A DNA stretch of 25,223 nucleotides from a virus. The notes under the pieces were generated by a model, which saw only the letters and a list, made by a program, of their open reading frames with translations, was not told the DNA's origin and did not search any database. Location of the stretch: positions 1-25,223 of the IMG/VR virus record IMGVR_UViG_3300032298_000962. The stretch is one strand, 5' to 3'. Shown piece after piece: positions 22,703-25,223 of the stretch (position 1 is the stretch's first letter; each line of letters opens with the position of its first letter). A program made the position numbers and the translations under genes.

Positions 22703-23533
22703 ATGAATCTTGATGCTATTAAGAAAAAGCTTGAGTCCATGCAAAAACAACCCTCATCAGGTGGTGGCTCAAACAACCAAACAAAGCGCTTTAAACCGCA
22801 AGTTGGTAAACAAACGGTTCGTGTTGTTCCTTTCAAATACAACAAAGACTTCCCATTTACGGAAATGAAATTCTACTATGGTATTGGTAGTAAAAAGGTA
22901 ATCGCTTCTCCTTTGAACTGGGGCGAAAAAGATCCAATTGCTGAATTTGCAAAACAACTTCGTGGTACAAACGATAAAGAAAACTGGCGTTTAGCTAAGA
23001 AATTAGATCCGAAAGTTCGTATCTTTGCTCCTGTAATTGTTCGTGGACAAGAATCTGAAGGTGTTCACTTGTGGGAATTTGGTAAAGAAATTTATGAGGC
23101 ATTCTTGCAAATGGCTGCTGACGAAGAAGTAGGTGATTTTACAGACATCATGACTGGCCGTGACATTAAATTGGTTACTGTAGGCCCTGAATCAACAGGT
23201 ACTGTGTATAACAAAACTACTATCCAACCATCAATGAAAACGTCTCCATTATCTGAAGATAATAAAGAATTAGAATTGTGGTTAGATGATCAAGTCAATC
23301 CAAAAGACATTTACAAAATGCTTCCTTTTGATGAGATCAAAGCTGCACTTCAAGAATGGTTAAACCCTGAAGAAGCAGAAGAAGAATTCCCATCAGATGG
23401 TTTATTAGTAGTAGAAGAAAAGGAAGAAAAACCTCAATCAAACTATAGCTTGTCTACTAAACCAGCAGCTAAAAAATCAAAAGCAGAAGCATTTGATGAT
23501 TTGTTTGAAGAGGATGATGATATGCCGTTTTAA
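22703..23533 (+). CDS. Single-stranded DNA-binding protein (gp32-like)
   Basis: A 276-residue protein with the three-part layout of T4 gp32 (301 residues). The basic N-terminus (MNLDAIKKKLESMQKQ, then a Gly/Ser/Asn linker) would serve cooperative binding. The OB-type core runs about 25-215 (KRFKPQVGKQTVRVVPFKY, FPFTEMKFYYGIG, ASPLNWGEKDPIAEF, LDPKVRIFAPVIVRG, VHLWEFGKEIYEAF, GDFTDIMTGRDIKLVTVG). The acidic C-terminal tail ends DDLFEEDDDMPF. The core contains no cysteine, so the zinc site of T4 gp32 is absent. The tail tip DDDMPF closely resembles the DDDIPF tip of bacterial SSB. It coats ssDNA during replication and recombination and works with the UvsX-like recombinase encoded next. It has its own possible promoter. 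Confidence 0.85.
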   Translation: MNLDAIKKKLESMQKQPSSGGGSNNQTKRFKPQVGKQTVRVVPFKYNKDFPFTEMKFYYGIGSKKVIASPLNWGEKDPIAEFAKQLRGTNDKENWRLAKKLDPKVRIFAPVIVRGQESEGVHLWEFGKEIYEAFLQMAADEEVGDFTDIMTGRDIKLVTVGPESTGTVYNKTTIQPSMKTSPLSEDNKELELWLDDQVNPKDIYKMLPFDEIKAALQEWLNPEEAEEEFPSDGLLVVEEKEEKPQSNYSLSTKPAAKKSKAEAFDDLFEEDDDMPF

Positions 23534-23547
23534 TTTGAATTAAGGTT

Positions 23548-24633
23548 ATGGCTAGAACAAGAAAATCGCTAACTGAGGCGGCGGACAAAGAACTGAAAAC
23601 CGCCTTTAGTTTAGACAAATTTAAGGCAAACAAGGGTTTAGCGTCAAACGTTAAGTTTAAGGAGCAAAAATGGATTCCATTTTCTCCGGCTTTGCAAGAA
23701 GCACTATCTATCCCTGGAATTCCTATGGGCCATAACTCAATGGTTCGAGGAAAATCAAATACAGGGAAATCTACTATGACCATTGAAGTAGCAGTTAATG
23801 CTCAGAGAATGGGAGTACTCCCTGTATTGATTATCACCGAAATGAAACATGATTGGAACCACTGGAGAACCATGGGTTTTGAAATGGAAGATGTAGTTGA
23901 TGAAGAAACAGGTGAAATTTTAGATCAAACTGGATTCTTTATTTATCGAGATAGAAGTTCTTTAAACTCAATTGAAGATATTGCTGAATTTATCATTGAT
24001 CTTTTAACTGAACAAAAGAAAGGTAATTTACCCTACGACTTGTTATTTATCTGGGATTCAGTTGGTTCAATTCCATGTCAAATGTCTATTGAACAAGGTA
24101 AAAACAATCCAATGTGGAACGCAGGAGCTATTGCAACTCAATTCGGGAATTTTATTAATCAACAGATTGTAATGTCTCGTAAGGAAAGTTCAAAATACAC
24201 GAATACTCTGTTTATTGTAAATAAAGTAGGTGTTGCTCCGGCTTTAACTCCAATGTCACAACCTAGAATGACAAATAAAGGTGGAGATACGTTCTATTAT
24301 GATGTTTCACTTTGTTTAACATTTGGAAACGTTACAAACGCTGGTACTTCTAAACTTAACGCTGTTAAAGACAAGAAGAAAGTTGAATTTGCATTACGTA
24401 CAAAAATTGCTTGTGATAAAAACCATATCAATGGAATCACTACAATGGGTACTATTGTTTCTACAGTACACGGGTTCATTAAAGATGATCCGAATGCTAT
24501 TAAGAAATACAAAGATGCACATTCTACTGAATGGGCCGATATTTTAGGCCAAGGTACTTATATAGTACAAGAAGACAACAGTGAATGGGACGAAAAAGCA
24601 CCAACACCTGATTTATTTGAAAACGAAGATTAA
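23548..24633 (+). CDS. uvsX: UvsX/RecA-like recombinase
   Basis: A 361-residue RecA-fold ATPase, close to T4 UvsX in length (391). Walker A is GKSNTGKS (Gly68, Gly73, Lys74, Ser75). Glu98 in LIITEMKHDW is at the position of the RecA catalytic glutamate. Walker B is LLFIWDS with Asp170. A conserved polar block follows (NTLFIVNKVGVAP, MTNKGGDTFYYDVSLCLTF). The N-terminus (to about residue 45) is basic and helical, likely for filament contacts. It forms filaments on ssDNA and catalyses strand exchange, supporting recombination-dependent replication with the gp32-like protein. ATG 23548 lies 15 bases after the SSB stop, and an AAGG sits just upstream. The gene is followed one base later by the exonuclease gene. 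Confidence 0.88.
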   Translation: MARTRKSLTEAADKELKTAFSLDKFKANKGLASNVKFKEQKWIPFSPALQEALSIPGIPMGHNSMVRGKSNTGKSTMTIEVAVNAQRMGVLPVLIITEMKHDWNHWRTMGFEMEDVVDEETGEILDQTGFFIYRDRSSLNSIEDIAEFIIDLLTEQKKGNLPYDLLFIWDSVGSIPCQMSIEQGKNNPMWNAGAIATQFGNFINQQIVMSRKESSKYTNTLFIVNKVGVAPALTPMSQPRMTNKGGDTFYYDVSLCLTFGNVTNAGTSKLNAVKDKKKVEFALRTKIACDKNHINGITTMGTIVSTVHGFIKDDPNAIKKYKDAHSTEWADILGQGTYIVQEDNSEWDEKAPTPDLFENED

Positions 24634-24634
24634 T

Positions 24635-25223
24635 ATGAAGAAAGACCTCTTAAACCTCCTAAATAACATTCAAGAACACGGGGAAGAAACCCCAACATCA
24701 GAGCGATTCCTGCTTATAGATGGACTCAACCTCTTCTTTCGAAATTTTAGTGCAATTAACGCAGTCAATTCAAACGGAGTCCATATTGGAGGTTTAGGAG
24801 GATTTTTTCGATCTTTGGGAGCTTTAATTCGCACCATCCAACCTACACAAGTTTATGTGGTGTTTGATGGTGTGGGTTCCTCCAATAATAGGAAAAACAT
24901 TATTCCTGAATACAAATCAAATAGAAACATTACTCGAGTAACCAAACATGAATTGTTTGATACTTTAGAGGAAGAAGATGATTCCAAAATAGACCAAATT
25001 ACTCGAATCATCCAGTATTTGAAAACGTTACCTGTTAAAACAGTATCGTTACCTAGAGTAGAGGCAGATGATATTATCGCTTACTTAAGTGATATATTGC
25101 CTACAAAACCCGAAGACAGAGTATTCATAGTATCTAGCGATAAAGATTACCTGCAGTTAATTAGCGATAAAGTTATAGTCTACAGACCAATTGAAAAAGA
25201 ATACTACACTACAGATAAGATCG
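24635..25223 (+). CDS. FEN/RNase H-type 5'-3' exonuclease (3' end outside window)
   Basis: An open frame starts at ATG 24635, one base after the recombinase stop, and runs off the right edge after 196 residues. It shows the ordered acidic residues of the 5'-nuclease (FEN, T4 RNase H, Pol I 5'-exo) family: RFLLIDGLNLFF with Asp29, VYVVFDGVGSSNNRK with Asp78, the PEYKSNR helical-arch block, LPRVEADDIIAYLS with Glu143, Asp145 and Asp146, and FIVSSDKDYLQLIS with Asp169 and Asp171. These bind the two metal ions that cut RNA primers or 5' flaps. With a polymerase that lacks a 5'-nuclease domain, this enzyme would remove primers from Okazaki fragments. The family call is firm; the missing C-terminus hides any helix-hairpin-helix part. 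Confidence 0.87.
   Translation, partial: MKKDLLNLLNNIQEHGEETPTSERFLLIDGLNLFFRNFSAINAVNSNGVHIGGLGGFFRSLGALIRTIQPTQVYVVFDGVGSSNNRKNIIPEYKSNRNITRVTKHELFDTLEEEDDSKIDQITRIIQYLKTLPVKTVSLPRVEADDIIAYLSDILPTKPEDRVFIVSSDKDYLQLISDKVIVYRPIEKEYYTTDKI

Noticed and set aside
1-25223. tRNA genes, insertion sequences, attachment sites, replication origin
   Set aside because: No cloverleaf-like segment, transposase, terminal repeat or origin-like structure was seen; gaps between genes are under 70 bases.

Overview
The window is a stretch of AT-rich phage genome from a contractile-tailed (T4-type, myovirus-like) phage that most likely infects a Bacteroidota (Flavobacteriia-like) host. All convincing genes are on the + strand and tightly packed, and no gap exceeds 70 bases. 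The virus assignment rests on two tail sheath genes, a tail tube gene, a tape measure gene, LysM baseplate, hub and tail-lysozyme-like genes, and a replication block (family A DNA polymerase, gp32-like SSB, UvsX/RecA, FEN-type 5'-3' exonuclease). The host assignment rests on a gene whose product has a Bacteroidota-style signal peptide and a type IX secretion (T9SS) type-B sorting domain, on the near absence of Shine-Dalgarno sequences, and on a possible Bacteroidota-type promoter before the SSB gene.

Layout. 2-1386: the end of a radical SAM/SPASM gene (its CxxxCxxC motif lies just inside the left edge) followed by a TPR-like gene. 1411-3170: a trimeric fibre or adhesin-like protein with 12 exact 14-residue SHAEG repeats, then a small coiled-coil protein. 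3217-7982: two paralogous tail sheath genes in tandem, then the tail tube gene, closed by a strong intrinsic terminator (8004-8042). 8056-10020: the T9SS cargo-like protein, inserted between tube and assembly genes. 10039-20901: a small protein, a baseplate/tail-assembly protein (gp26-like) with an overlapping +1-frame ORF that lacks an ATG, the tape measure protein, and baseplate, hub and lysozyme genes. 20925-25223: the replication and recombination block.

Regulation. A near-invariant 15-mer (TATTTATAATAAAAT) lies 2-15 bases before the start codon of six structural genes, with degenerate copies before three others. It contains TATAAT, its distance to the ATG varies, and it was not seen before the replication genes. 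It is best read as the phage late promoter, giving very short or nearly leaderless mRNAs.

The most notable observation is the T9SS type-B cargo-like protein inside the tail module. It suggests that the phage sends a protein to the host cell surface through the host's own type IX system. Other points of interest are the sheath duplication, the possible recoding (+1 or -2) upstream of the tape measure gene, a compact PolA-type polymerase with an altered motif C in a phage with a T4-type tail, and a gp32-like SSB whose tail ends in a bacterial-SSB-like tip. All family names come from reading motifs; no database search was possible.
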